Program-made: the position numbers and the translations under genes
Source of the DNA: Pseudomonas sp. PD9R
Lineage (GTDB): Bacteria > Pseudomonadota > Gammaproteobacteria > Pseudomonadales > Pseudomonadaceae
Assembly (NCBI RefSeq): GCF_019200975.1
Contig: NZ_JAHTMR010000016.1
Location: forward strand, 62,006-126,005
DNA length: 64,000 bases
Direction of reading: 5' to 3'
Shown: piece after piece, positions 35,310 through 43,849 of the stretch
How the letters are laid out: every line of letters starts with the position of its first letter
Position numbering within the stretch: position 1 is the stretch's first letter
The notes under the pieces: model-generated
What the model was told of the DNA's origin: nothing
The model's database searches: none
Seen by the model: the letters and a program-made list of their open reading frames with translations, nothing else

Positions 35310-37226
35310 TTACTTGTGGTCTTTGACTTCTTCGAACTCAGCGTCGACGACGTCGTCAGCTTTTTCAGCCGATTCAGCGTGCGGTGCAGCGCCTTCAGCT
35401 GGTTGAGCCTGTTCGGCGTACATCTTCTGAGCCACTGGCGCGGAGACCTTGGACAACTCTTCAACCTTGGCTTCGATTGCAGCCTTGTCGTCGCCTTTGA
35501 CAGCGGCTTCCAGGGCAACTACAGCAGCTTCGATTGCAGTCTTCTCTTCGGCGCTCACTTTATCGCCAGCATCAGCGACCATTTTGCGCGTCGAGTGAAC
35601 CAGTGCATCACCCTGGTTACGGGCAGCAGCCAGCTCTTCGAACTTGCGATCTTCCTCAGCGTTAGCCTCGGCATCACGCACCATGCGCTCGATCTCTTCG
35701 TCGGACAGACCGGAGTTGGCCTTGATCACGATCGACTGAGTCTTGCCAGTGGCCTTGTCTTTGGCGCCTACGTGCAGAATGCCGTTGGCGTCGATGTCGA
35801 AGGTCACTTCGATTTGTGGCACGCCACGTGGTGCTGGTGGAATCTCGGCCAGGTCGAACTTGCCCAGGGACTTGTTCTGTGCGGCCTGCTTACGCTCACC
35901 TTGCAGCACGTGAATGGTCACGGCGCCCTGGTTGTCGTCGGCAGTCGAGAACACTTGCGATTTCTTGGTAGGAATCGTGGTGTTTTTCTCGATCAGCGCA
36001 GTCATCACGCCACCCATGGTTTCGATACCCAAGGTCAGCGGGCTGACGTCGAGCAGCAGAACGTCTTTCACGTCACCGGCCAGTACCGCGCCCTGGATTG
36101 CAGCGCCCATGGCAACTGCTTCGTCCGGGTTAACGTCTTTACGCGCTTCTTTACCGAAGAACTCGGTCACCAGCTTCTGAACCAGTGGCATACGGGTCTG
36201 ACCGCCCACCAGGATCACGTCGTTGATGGCACCAACGTCGATACCAGAGTCTTTCAGAGCAATGCGGCAAGGTTCGATGGTGCGTTGAACCAGGTCTTCA
36301 ACCAGCGCTTCCAGCTTGGCGCGCGAGATCTTCACGTTCAAGTGCTTAGGACCGGTGGCGTCTGCAGTGATGTACGGCAGGTTCACGTCGGTCGACTGAG
36401 CAGAAGACAGCTCGATCTTGGCTTTTTCGGCAGCTTCTTTCAGACGCTGCATCGCCAGCGGGTCACCTTTGAGGTTCATGCCGCTTTCTTTCTTGAATTC
36501 CTCGACGAGGTAGTCGATCAGACGAATGTCAAAGTCTTCACCACCGAGGAAGGTGTCACCGTTAGTGGCCAACACTTCGAACTGGTGCTCGCCATCGACT
36601 TCAGCGATTTCGATCACGGAAACGTCGAAAGTACCGCCACCCAAGTCGTAAACGATCACGGTGTGATCGCCCTTGGCCTTGTCCATACCGTAAGCCAGAG
36701 CAGCTGCGGTCGGTTCGTTGATGATACGTTTTACGTCCAGACCCGCGATGCGGCCGGCGTCTTTGGTCGCTTGACGCTGGCTATCGTTGAAGTAGGCCGG
36801 AACGGTGATCACCGCTTCAGTCACTGGCTCGCCGAGGTAGTCTTCGGCGGTCTTCTTCATTTTCTTCAGAATTTCAGCCGAGATTTGTGGCGGTGCCATT
36901 TTCTGGCCGTTCACTTCAACCCAAGCGTCGCCGTTGTCAGCCTTGGCGATCTTGTAAGGCACCATCTGAATGTCTTTCTGTACAACTTCTTCTTCGAAGC
37001 GACGACCGATCAAACGCTTCACCGCGTACAGGGTGTTGTGCGGATTGGTCACTGCCTGACGCTTGGCCGATTGGCCAACGAGGATTTCGCCATCGTTGGC
37101 GTAAGCGATGATCGACGGCGTGGTACGCGCGCCTTCGGCGTTTTCGATAACTTTGGCTACGCCGTTTTCAAGTACGGAGACGCAGGAGTTGGTAGTCCCC
37201 AGGTCGATACCGATAATTTTGCCCAT
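35310..37226 (-). CDS. dnaK: Chaperone DnaK (Hsp70)
   Basis: ATP-dependent protein-folding chaperone, 638 residues from ATG at 37224-37226 (MGKIIGIDLGTTNSCVSVLE); GGGAG lies 8 bases upstream, deciding against the GTG two codons earlier. ATPase domain about 1-385 (IINEPTAAALAYG, VYDLGGGTFDVS), substrate domain about 390-510 and a helical lid ending in the AEFEEVKD tail. It has its own sigma-32 promoter overlapping the grpE end. Confidence 0.98.
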   Translation of the reverse strand: MGKIIGIDLGTTNSCVSVLENGVAKVIENAEGARTTPSIIAYANDGEILVGQSAKRQAVTNPHNTLYAVKRLIGRRFEEEVVQKDIQMVPYKIAKADNGDAWVEVNGQKMAPPQISAEILKKMKKTAEDYLGEPVTEAVITVPAYFNDSQRQATKDAGRIAGLDVKRIINEPTAAALAYGMDKAKGDHTVIVYDLGGGTFDVSVIEIAEVDGEHQFEVLATNGDTFLGGEDFDIRLIDYLVEEFKKESGMNLKGDPLAMQRLKEAAEKAKIELSSAQSTDVNLPYITADATGPKHLNVKISRAKLEALVEDLVQRTIEPCRIALKDSGIDVGAINDVILVGGQTRMPLVQKLVTEFFGKEARKDVNPDEAVAMGAAIQGAVLAGDVKDVLLLDVSPLTLGIETMGGVMTALIEKNTTIPTKKSQVFSTADDNQGAVTIHVLQGERKQAAQNKSLGKFDLAEIPPAPRGVPQIEVTFDIDANGILHVGAKDKATGKTQSIVIKANSGLSDEEIERMVRDAEANAEEDRKFEELAAARNQGDALVHSTRKMVADAGDKVSAEEKTAIEAAVVALEAAVKGDDKAAIEAKVEELSKVSAPVAQKMYAEQAQPAEGAAPHAESAEKADDVVDAEFEEVKDHK

Positions 37227-37305
37227 GTTCACTCTCCCGAAACTTTGGATTTGGTTGCCGCAGCAGTGGTGGCTAACTGCGGTAGCACTTAAACGCTTGA
37301 CTTCT

Positions 37306-37333
37306 AAATGGGGGCCTTACGGCTAATTTCAAG
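37306..37333 (-). promoter_or_regulatory. Sigma-32 heat-shock promoter for dnaK
   Basis: Minus strand: CTTGAAA at 37333-37327, 13 bp, then CCCCATTT at 37313-37306, an essentially perfect sigma-32 match. The -35 element overlaps the grpE stop codon, and the -10 is 79 bp before the dnaK start. Confidence 0.88.
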
Positions 37334-37895
37334 CCTGCTCATCAATAGAAGGCGAAACCGGCGCCGGTGCCTTGCTGACCACGACCATCGCCGGGCGCAG
37401 CAGGCGACCGTTGAGCTGGTAACCCTTCTGGAACACCTTGAGCACGCTGTTTGGCTCGAGGTCGGCGCTTTCCTGCATGGCCATTGCCTGATGAAGAACG
37501 GCATTGAACGGTTCGCCATGCGGATCGATCGCCTCCAGCTGATAACGCTTCAGGGTGTCCTGGAACATTTTCAGGGTCAGCTCGATGCCTTCGCGCATCG
37601 GGCGGATGCTTTCGTCATCCGGGTTGGACAACTCCAGGCCACGCTCCAGGCTGTCGATGATCGGCAGCAAGTCACTGGCAAATTTTTCCAGCGCGAATTT
37701 GTGAGCCTTTTCTACATCCTGCTCGGCGCGACGGCGGACGTTCTGCAGATCGGCGGCCACACGCAAAGCCTGATCCTGCGCACCTGCCAGTTGCTCTTCG
37801 AGCACTTGTACACGAGCCGCCAAGTCATCACCCGAAGTCTGGGAAGCCTGATCGGCGTCTAGATTTTGCGTATCCACTGTCTGTTCGTCAGCCAT
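37329..37895 (-). CDS. grpE: Nucleotide exchange factor GrpE
   Basis: Dimeric exchange factor that releases ADP from DnaK; 188 residues. It has an N-terminal long coiled coil (about 25-85, LAARVQVLEEQLAGAQDQAL) and a C-terminal beta domain with the signature FQKGYQLNGRLLRPAMVVVS near 153-172. ATG at 37893-37895. Preceded by a strong sigma-32 promoter, divergent from recN. Confidence 0.97.
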   Translation of the reverse strand: MADEQTVDTQNLDADQASQTSGDDLAARVQVLEEQLAGAQDQALRVAADLQNVRRRAEQDVEKAHKFALEKFASDLLPIIDSLERGLELSNPDDESIRPMREGIELTLKMFQDTLKRYQLEAIDPHGEPFNAVLHQAMAMQESADLEPNSVLKVFQKGYQLNGRLLRPAMVVVSKAPAPVSPSIDEQA

Positions 37896-37948
37896 AGAAT
37901 TCTCCTTTCAATATCGTCCGCGAGCTCAACTCGCGCTTCTGCCCAGCT

Positions 37949-37976
37949 ATATGGGGCCGCAAAATTCAGCTTCAAG
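37949..37976 (-). promoter_or_regulatory. Sigma-32 heat-shock promoter for grpE
   Basis: Minus strand: CTTGAAG at 37976-37970, 13 bp, then CCCCATAT at 37956-37949. Only one base differs from the -35 consensus; 53 bp before the grpE start. Same 13-bp spacing as the dnaK promoter. Confidence 0.88.
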
Positions 37977-38095
37977 GGGTTTAATGAGATTAACCCTACA
38001 AAAAACGCTGCATTGTCATTCCCCACTGCACTAACGATTTCGTCGGATCAAGCAAATCGAGCTAACGAGGGGCATTGTCAGCCAGAAACAAAACA

Positions 38096-38111
38096 CTGTA
38101 TAAATAACCAG
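38096..38111. promoter_or_regulatory. LexA box of recN
   Basis: CTGTATAAATAACCAG, 13 of 16 matches to CTGT-N8-ACAG with both outer trinucleotides intact, 24 bp upstream of the recN ATG. recN is a known SOS gene in many gammaproteobacteria. Confidence 0.72.
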
Positions 38112-38135
38112 ACCTAATGCCTGGGAGCGGCCTTT

Positions 38136-39809
38136 ATGCTGGTGCACCTGTCCGTACATAACTACGCCATCGTTGAACATCTCGATCTCGAACTCGATCG
38201 CGGGATGAGCGTGATCACAGGGGAAACCGGCGCCGGCAAGTCGATCATGCTCGACGCCCTCGGCCTGACCCTGGGCGATCGCGCCGACAGCGGCGTCGTC
38301 CGTCCCGGCGCAGACAAGGCCGACATCCTCGCCACCTTCGATCTGGTCGACATCCCTGAAGCCCGTACCTGGCTGGCCGAGCGCGATCTGGAAAACGATG
38401 GCCCGTGCATCCTGCGTCGCGTAATCACCGCCGAAGGGCGCTCACGCGGCTACATCAACGGCACGCCCTGCCCACTCGGCGACCTCAAGGCGCTGGGCGA
38501 ACTACTGATCGACATCCACAGCCAACACGAACATCAATCCCTGCTCAAGACCGACACCCACCGCCGCCTGCTTGATGAGTACGCCGGCGCGACGGACCTT
38601 GCCCGCCAGGTGCAACTGGCTGCCCAGCGCTGGCGCCAGACCCGCCAGGAACTGGAGCGCCTCTCCAACTCCGGCGACGAGCAGCGTGCTCGCCATCAAC
38701 TGCTCAGCTATCAACTCGAAGAACTGGAAAATCTGGGTCTTGGCGACAACGAACTCGAGCAGTTGGAACAGGAACACAAAAACCTGACCAACGCTGAAAC
38801 CTTGCTGGGCATCTGCCGGCAAGTCGTCGAGCAATGCAGTGAAAGTGACTCCGGCAATGTGCTGAACGCGCTGACCGCCAGCCTCAACCGGCTGTCGAGC
38901 GTGAACAACTCAATCGGCGCACTCGGAGAAGCCAGCAGCCTGTTGACCAGCGCGCAAATCCAGGTCGAAGAGGCCGTTGGCGAACTGAATCGCTTTCTCG
39001 ACAACTTCGACGCGGACCCGTCGCGCCTTCAATATCTGGAGGAGCGCCTGGATTCGATCTACACCCTGGCGCGCAAACACCGTATCCAGCCAACCGAAGT
39101 CGCCGAGATGCAGCAGAAGCTCCTCGATGAAATTGAAACCCTGAATGCCAATGACGAGTCCATTGAACGACTGAGCGACGAATTGTCGTCTTACGCTCGT
39201 CACTATCAGGAAAAGGCTCGGGAACTGAGCGATCTGCGCCATCAAGCCTCAAGTAGCCTGGCTTGCGCGGTAGAACAGGAAATCCAGCGCCTGGGCATGC
39301 CCGGCGGCCGCTTCACCATTGAGCTACGCCCTAACAGTGGTGACGAACTGCTGCCTAACGGACTCGAACAGGTCGAACTGCTGGTCAGTGCCAACCCGGG
39401 CCAACCTTTAAAAGCCTTGGCGAAAGTGGCATCGGGCGGTGAACTATCACGGATCAGCCTGGCCATCCAGGTCATCACCGCACAAACCTCCCGCGTACCA
39501 ACGCTGGTGTTCGACGAAGTAGACGTAGGCATCGGCGGCCCGACAGCCGAAATCGTTGGTCAGTTGCTACGTCGATTGGGTGAGCGCGGGCAGGTTCTGA
39601 CCGTCACGCACTTGCCACAAGTGGCGGCACAAGGTCATCAACACCTGTTTGTGCACAAAGTACGTGGCGAAGATGCCACCCGCACGGCCGTTTCCAAGCT
39701 GAGTAAGAACGATCGTGTCGAAGAAGTGGCGCGGATGCTGGGCGGCATTGACCTCACCAAAGAATCCTTAGCTCACGCCAGGAAAATGGTGGTTACTGCG
39801 AAAGTTTAA
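38136..39809 (+). CDS. recN: DNA repair protein RecN
   Basis: SMC-like ATPase involved in double-strand break repair, SOS-induced. 557 residues. Walker A ITGETGAGKSIMLDALG near 28-44, a central coiled coil (about 150-385) and the C-terminal ABC signature LAKVASGGELSRISLAIQV near 430-448 with Walker B VPTLVFDEVDVGIGG near 462. The upstream LexA box supports SOS control. Confidence 0.97.
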   Translation: MLVHLSVHNYAIVEHLDLELDRGMSVITGETGAGKSIMLDALGLTLGDRADSGVVRPGADKADILATFDLVDIPEARTWLAERDLENDGPCILRRVITAEGRSRGYINGTPCPLGDLKALGELLIDIHSQHEHQSLLKTDTHRRLLDEYAGATDLARQVQLAAQRWRQTRQELERLSNSGDEQRARHQLLSYQLEELENLGLGDNELEQLEQEHKNLTNAETLLGICRQVVEQCSESDSGNVLNALTASLNRLSSVNNSIGALGEASSLLTSAQIQVEEAVGELNRFLDNFDADPSRLQYLEERLDSIYTLARKHRIQPTEVAEMQQKLLDEIETLNANDESIERLSDELSSYARHYQEKARELSDLRHQASSSLACAVEQEIQRLGMPGGRFTIELRPNSGDELLPNGLEQVELLVSANPGQPLKALAKVASGGELSRISLAIQVITAQTSRVPTLVFDEVDVGIGGPTAEIVGQLLRRLGERGQVLTVTHLPQVAAQGHQHLFVHKVRGEDATRTAVSKLSKNDRVEEVARMLGGIDLTKESLAHARKMVVTAKV

Positions 39810-39824
39810 GGCCCACAGAAAGCA

Positions 39825-39850
39825 CGAAGGCGACCCTAAGGTCGCCTTCG
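39825..39850. terminator. Bidirectional hairpin between recN and fur
   Basis: CGAAGGCGACC-CTAA-GGTCGCCTTCG between two convergent genes. In the plus direction TTCGTTTCG follows; the stem is strong but the U tracts are short. Confidence 0.65.
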
Positions 39851-39884
39851 TTCGTTTCGCGAACATTGAGTTCGCGCGACATGC

Positions 39885-40289
39885 TTACTTTTTCTTGCGT
39901 ACGTACAACACAAGATTGTGATCAACCATCTCGAAACCATACTTATCGACGATGGCTTTCTGCAGGCGCTCGATTTCTTCGTCGAAGAATTCGATCACTT
40001 CGCTGGTTTCGACATTGACCATATGGTCGTGATGCTTGCCGTCGTCCAGTTCAAAGACCGCGTGGCCTCCGTCGAAGTTGTGCCGCACCACAAGGCCAGC
40101 TGCCTCGAACTGAGTCAGTACACGGTAAACCGTGGCCAGACCGACGTCCTCGCCAGCCTCCATCAGTGCCTTGTAGACATCTTCAGCACTCATGTGGCGC
40201 TGCTCGGCGGAATCGAGCATTTGCAGAATTTTGACCCGTGGCAGGGTCACTTTGAGGCCGGCTTTGCGTAGTTCGCTATTTTCAACCAT
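39885..40289 (-). CDS. fur: Ferric uptake regulator Fur
   Basis: Iron-responsive repressor, 134 residues, normal length. DNA-binding winged helix (about 1-82; SAEDVYKALMEAGEDVGLAT with VYRVLTQFEAAGLV) and dimerisation/metal domain with KHHDHMVNVETSEVIEFFDE near 86-105. It has no cysteine anywhere; E. coli Fur has CxxC at the position where this protein reads VNVETS, so it must rely on His/Glu/Asp sites. Divergent from the bamE lipoprotein gene, 97 bp apart, the classical Pseudomonas fur-omlA arrangement. Confidence 0.97.
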   Translation of the reverse strand: MVENSELRKAGLKVTLPRVKILQMLDSAEQRHMSAEDVYKALMEAGEDVGLATVYRVLTQFEAAGLVVRHNFDGGHAVFELDDGKHHDHMVNVETSEVIEFFDEEIERLQKAIVDKYGFEMVDHNLVLYVRKKK

Positions 40290-40386
40290 GGTCAGCTTTC
40301 TCGCGATGCTGCTTCGCAGCTTCTCTTAATGCGGGTATGATCGGCGTTTACGTTGTCCCAGCCAAGATAGTGGAAGTCGCCCACCG

Positions 40387-40920
40387 ATGCAAAACACCAA
40401 GCTCTTGCTAACCAGTTTCACCTTTGTGGGACTGCTCGCACTCGCCGGTTGTTCATTCCCCGGGGTTTACAAAATCGACATCCAGCAGGGCAATGTCGTC
40501 ACGCAGGACATGATAGACCAGTTACGCCCGGGAATGACCCGTAAGCAAGTAAGGTTTATCATGGGCAACCCTCTGCTGACTGACACGTTCCATGCCGATC
40601 GCTGGGATTATCTGTACAGCCTGCAACCGGGTGGCGGTGAACGCCAACAAGAACGCATTAGCGTTATCTTCAACCCAAATGACCAGCTTGTCAGTCTTTC
40701 TGGTGATTTCATGCCGGGCGTGAGCCGCGACGAGGCCATCCTCGGCAAGGACACCGCCACGACAGTGACCGCACCTGCTGAAAACGCCGAGAAGCCGAAG
40801 CCAAAACCGGAAAAACCGGTGAAACCAGGTTCGTTGCTGGATCAGATTCAGAAGGACGTTGACGGCGTACAAACCGTTCCAGTCCCGACGCCACAACCTC
40901 TGGAAACTTCGCCGCAATAA
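40387..40920 (+). CDS. bamE: Outer membrane lipoprotein OmlA/BamE
   Basis: Outer-membrane assembly (BAM) accessory lipoprotein of the SmpA/OmlA family, 177 residues. Lipoprotein signal with cleavage before Cys22 (LLALAGCSFPG), then the SmpA core (YKIDIQQGNVVTQDMIDQL and GMTRKQVRFIMGNPLLTDTF, WDYLYSLQPGG) at about 27-110. A Lys/Pro-rich tail (about 135-160, KPKPEKPVKPG) exceeds the enterobacterial protein. Named omlA in Pseudomonas. Confidence 0.94.
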   Translation: MQNTKLLLTSFTFVGLLALAGCSFPGVYKIDIQQGNVVTQDMIDQLRPGMTRKQVRFIMGNPLLTDTFHADRWDYLYSLQPGGGERQQERISVIFNPNDQLVSLSGDFMPGVSRDEAILGKDTATTVTAPAENAEKPKPKPEKPVKPGSLLDQIQKDVDGVQTVPVPTPQPLETSPQ

Positions 40921-40932
40921 TTTGCGACGCAA

Positions 40933-40960
40933 TAAAAAACCCGGCATGCCGGGTTTTTTA
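40933..40960. terminator. Bidirectional terminator between bamE and rnfH
   Basis: AAAAAACCCGGC-ATGC-type palindrome (AAAACCCGGCATGCCGGGTTTT) with six A on one side and six T on the other, between convergent genes; it functions on both strands. Confidence 0.88.
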
Positions 40961-40980
40961 TTGTCTGGCGTTTACCCAGC

Positions 40981-41295
40981 TTAAAGATTCCGTGCTTTGG
41001 CCTCGGCAGCCTTGGCCGCACGCAGCCGGCGAACCTCTTTCGGGTCGGCCAACAGCGGCCGGTAAATTTCGATGCGATCCCCTGACTGAACCGGTCGACT
41101 GTTGGAGTCGGTGATTACCTTTCCAAAAATCCCCACCGGGCATTCAGCCAAGTCCAGCTCCGGAAATTCACGACCTACAGCGGACTTCAACAATGCCGCC
41201 CGCACAGTTGTTCCAGCAGGCACCGTCACAGACAGAAGCATCTGACGATCAACCGCGGCATACACCACCTCGACCTTGATCAACGCCTCAGCCAT
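40981..41295 (-). CDS. RnfH-family ubiquitin-like protein (RatB)
   Basis: 104 residues from ATG at 41293-41295 (MAEALIKVEVVYAAVDRQML). A beta-grasp, ubiquitin-like RnfH/UPF0125 protein (YfjF/RatB): conserved VPAGTTVRAALLKSAV, LAECPVGIFGKVITDS and GDRIEIYRPLLADPKEVRR. Its start overlaps the ratA stop by 8 bp, so it is translationally coupled to ratA, a conserved pairing. The molecular role is not settled; a charged C-terminal helix of Ala/Lys/Arg extends beyond the fold. Confidence 0.9.
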   Translation of the reverse strand: MAEALIKVEVVYAAVDRQMLLSVTVPAGTTVRAALLKSAVGREFPELDLAECPVGIFGKVITDSNSRPVQSGDRIEIYRPLLADPKEVRRLRAAKAAEAKARNL

Positions 41296-41722
41296 ACATT
41301 TGCTTCGCCCGTTGGCAGAACGCATCCACCAGCGTGTTGGCGGCCTGATTGAACAATGGCCCCAGAGTCGCGCGAATGATCGGCCCCGCGTAATCAAACG
41401 ACAGGTCCAGACTGATCTTGCAGGCCTTCTCACCCAGAGGCTTGAACACCCAGACACCGTGCAGTTGAGTGAACGGCCCTTTTTCAAGGTTCATTTCAAT
41501 CGACTGGCCGGATACCAGAGTATTACGCGTCACAAAATGCTGGCTCAGCCCACCCTTGGCCACGCCAACGCTCGCGCGCATATGCTCAGGAGAGCTTTCC
41601 AGGACCTCGGCCTCCGAGCACCACGGAAGGAATTCCGGATACCGCGCAACGTCGTTGACCAGGTCGTACAGCGCTTGCGCCGGATACGGCAGCAAGGCCG
41701 AACGTGAAATGTGTGTCGTCAT
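41288..41722 (-). CDS. Type II toxin-antitoxin RatA-family protein (START-like)
   Basis: 144 residues from ATG at 41720-41722 (MTTHISRSALLPYPAQALYD). Polyketide-cyclase/START-like fold (SRPBCC): VNDVARYPEFLPWCSEAEV near 22-40, and the C-terminal FNQAANTLVDAFCQRAKQMYG. In E. coli RatA inhibits subunit joining by binding 50S; its paralogue Coq10 binds ubiquinone, and which role applies here cannot be judged. It lies 7 bp after the transporter gene and overlaps rnfH. Confidence 0.88.
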   Translation of the reverse strand: MTTHISRSALLPYPAQALYDLVNDVARYPEFLPWCSEAEVLESSPEHMRASVGVAKGGLSQHFVTRNTLVSGQSIEMNLEKGPFTQLHGVWVFKPLGEKACKISLDLSFDYAGPIIRATLGPLFNQAANTLVDAFCQRAKQMYG

Positions 41723-41729
41723 GTCAGCG

Positions 41730-43133
41730 TCACTTCCACAGCTGGGCGGCAAACACTACGAGAATGCCGATGGGCGCCACATAGCGCATCAAAAACAAAG
41801 ACAAGGCGAACAGCGCAGGACTACGGATCGACAATTCGTCGCGCACCGCTTCACGGCCCATCACCCAACCTGCAAACACCACGAAACACAACCCACCGAG
41901 TGGCAACATGATCCGCGAGGTGAAGAAATCGATCACTCCAAAGAAATCCAGACCGCCCGCAGCGCCCCATTGGTAGAGGTGAAACAGACCGCCTTCGTTC
42001 ACGAAAAACTTCGCTTCCTTCCAGACATTGAAGGAAAACACTGTGCCCAGCCCGACAAACCAGCAGGTGAATGCCAGCCAGAATGTCACCCAGGCGCGGC
42101 TGACTTTCGTGCGCTCAACCAGGTATGCCACCATCGGTTCAAGCAGGGAGATTGCCGAGCTCCAGGCCGCAATTGCTACCAGCACAAAGAACACTACGCC
42201 CATCAACTGGCCGAAGGCTACGTTGCCAAAGGCAAATGGCAGACTGACAAACATCAGGCCCGGGCCTTCGCTCGGGTTCAGGCCCGCGGCGAACACAATC
42301 GGAAACAGTGCCAGGCCGGCCACCAGAGAAACGAAGGTATCTAGCAGTGCCACGCCGACGACAGTGCCTGAAATCGACGAGTTCTTCGGCATGTAGGCGC
42401 CGTAAATCATGATCGAACCGACGCCCACGCTCAGGGAAAAGAACGCATGCCCCATCGCTGGCAATAAACCGTCAAGGACCTTTTCCGGGTGGAAGTCGAA
42501 CATGAAGTGCACGCCCTCCATGAAATGCCCGGTGGTCATGCTGTAGCCCAGCAATACAAGAATCATCACGAACAGCAACGGCATCATGATCCGCAGGCTA
42601 CGCTCGAGCCCGGCAACCACGCCTTTGGCGATCACCAGGGCCGACAGCAGCATAAAAATCGTGTGCCAAAGTGTCAGGCGCCATGGGTCGGCAATCACAT
42701 TGCCAAAGTACGCACCGACCTGAGCCGGCGTCACCCCCTGAAAATCGCCACGCCCCATGTCGATGATGTAATCCAGCGACCAGCCGCCGACCACACTATA
42801 GAAAGACAGGATCAGCAGCGCGGTGATCATTCCGGCGAACGCTCCCCAGGACCATTTGCCCGAGTGCCCAGCTTCCAGTGCCAACACCTTCAAGGCGTTG
42901 GCCGGACTCTGCCGGGCGCGCCGGCCAATCAGGGTTTCCGCCAACATGACCGGCACACCGATCAGCGCAATACAGGCCAGAAACATCAGCACAAAGGCGC
43001 CGCCACCGTAGACGCCTACCATGTACGGGAATTTCCAGATACTACCCAGGCCCACGGCCGAACCGGTCGCGGCGAGTATGAAGACCCAGCGGCTAGCCCA
43101 ACTGCCGTGGACAGAAACCTTGTCTGTCGACAT
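41730..43133 (-). CDS. Sodium-dependent transporter, SNF/NSS family
   Basis: Predicted Na+-coupled amino acid (neurotransmitter:sodium symporter) transporter, 467 residues from ATG at 43131-43133. About 11-12 membrane helices; the family TM1 motif with unwound region reads ILAATGSAVGLGSIWKFPYM near residues 19-38, and a second region GVGSIMIYGAYMPKNSSI near 240-257. Substrate unknown. It is upstream of ratA and divergent from smpB, an accessory insertion in this otherwise conserved region. Confidence 0.9.
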   Translation of the reverse strand: MSTDKVSVHGSWASRWVFILAATGSAVGLGSIWKFPYMVGVYGGGAFVLMFLACIALIGVPVMLAETLIGRRARQSPANALKVLALEAGHSGKWSWGAFAGMITALLILSFYSVVGGWSLDYIIDMGRGDFQGVTPAQVGAYFGNVIADPWRLTLWHTIFMLLSALVIAKGVVAGLERSLRIMMPLLFVMILVLLGYSMTTGHFMEGVHFMFDFHPEKVLDGLLPAMGHAFFSLSVGVGSIMIYGAYMPKNSSISGTVVGVALLDTFVSLVAGLALFPIVFAAGLNPSEGPGLMFVSLPFAFGNVAFGQLMGVVFFVLVAIAAWSSAISLLEPMVAYLVERTKVSRAWVTFWLAFTCWFVGLGTVFSFNVWKEAKFFVNEGGLFHLYQWGAAGGLDFFGVIDFFTSRIMLPLGGLCFVVFAGWVMGREAVRDELSIRSPALFALSLFLMRYVAPIGILVVFAAQLWK

Positions 43134-43251
43134 CGTTATTACGACCAAGCATTCAAAAAAGAGCGCGCATTGTCCGGGATTCAATCAACCTGCTCAAGCA
43201 CGTAGCATCACCGTAGCCGACTCGCTTGCAAGTCCCTATAATGCCGCCCCT

Positions 43252-43734
43252 ATGGCTAAACAGAAGAAACACCCTACAGGGACCATCGCGCAAAATAAAA
43301 AGGCGCGACACGATTACTTCATCGAACACAAGTTCGAGGCTGGTCTGGTCCTGGCCGGCTGGGAAGTAAAAAGTCTGCGGGCGAGCAAGCTGCAACTGGT
43401 AGACAGTTACGTGCTGCTCAAGGATGGCGAAGCCTGGCTGCTCGGCAGCCACATCACGCCCCTTATGACCGCCAGCACCCACGTCATTGCTGATCCGGTC
43501 CGCACCCGGAAATTGCTGCTCAACCGCCGCGAGCTCGAAAAACTGGCCGCCGCCGTGCAGCAAAAAGGTTATGCGTGCGTGTGCCTGTCCTGGTACTGGA
43601 GCAAGCACATGGTCAAGTGCGAGATCGCTCTGGGCAAGGGCAAGAAGGAATACGACAAGCGTGATACCGAGCGCGAGCGCGATGCCGGCCGTGAATTGCA
43701 GCGTGCGGTGCGGAACAAGGGCAAGGAAGATTAA
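43252..43734 (+). CDS. smpB: SsrA-binding protein SmpB
   Basis: Binds tmRNA (ssrA) and decodes the empty A site during trans-translation rescue of stalled ribosomes. 160 residues from ATG at 43252 (MAKQKKHPTGTIAQNKKARH); the longer in-frame ORF upstream is not used, because the family starts here. Conserved EHKFEAGLVLAGWEVKSLR near 27-45, the OB-fold core, and basic C-terminal tail KGKKEYDKRDTERERDA. Its partner tmRNA is 9.4 kb downstream, beyond the lactate module. Confidence 0.97.
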   Translation: MAKQKKHPTGTIAQNKKARHDYFIEHKFEAGLVLAGWEVKSLRASKLQLVDSYVLLKDGEAWLLGSHITPLMTASTHVIADPVRTRKLLLNRRELEKLAAAVQQKGYACVCLSWYWSKHMVKCEIALGKGKKEYDKRDTERERDAGRELQRAVRNKGKED

Positions 43735-43764
43735 TCTTCCGGCCTGAGTTTTAAGGCACTAGCG

Positions 43765-43838
43765 AAAAGATCGCAGCCTGCGGCAGCTCTACTTTGGAAT
43801 GCATTCCATGTAGGAACTGCCGCAGGCTGCGATCTTTT
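43765..43838. repeat. REP-type inverted repeat, near-perfect
   Basis: AAAAGATCGCAGCCTGCGGC at one end and its inverse at the other with a 10-odd base central loop (TTTGGAATGCATTCC). It sits between the convergent ends of smpB and lldR. Same family as 11571-11641. Confidence 0.85.
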
Positions 43839-43849
43839 GCTTTAAAAAA

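Noticed and set aside
35070..37292. 740-codon open frame opposite dnaK
   Set aside because: Antisense shadow with low-complexity composition; dnaK is unambiguous.
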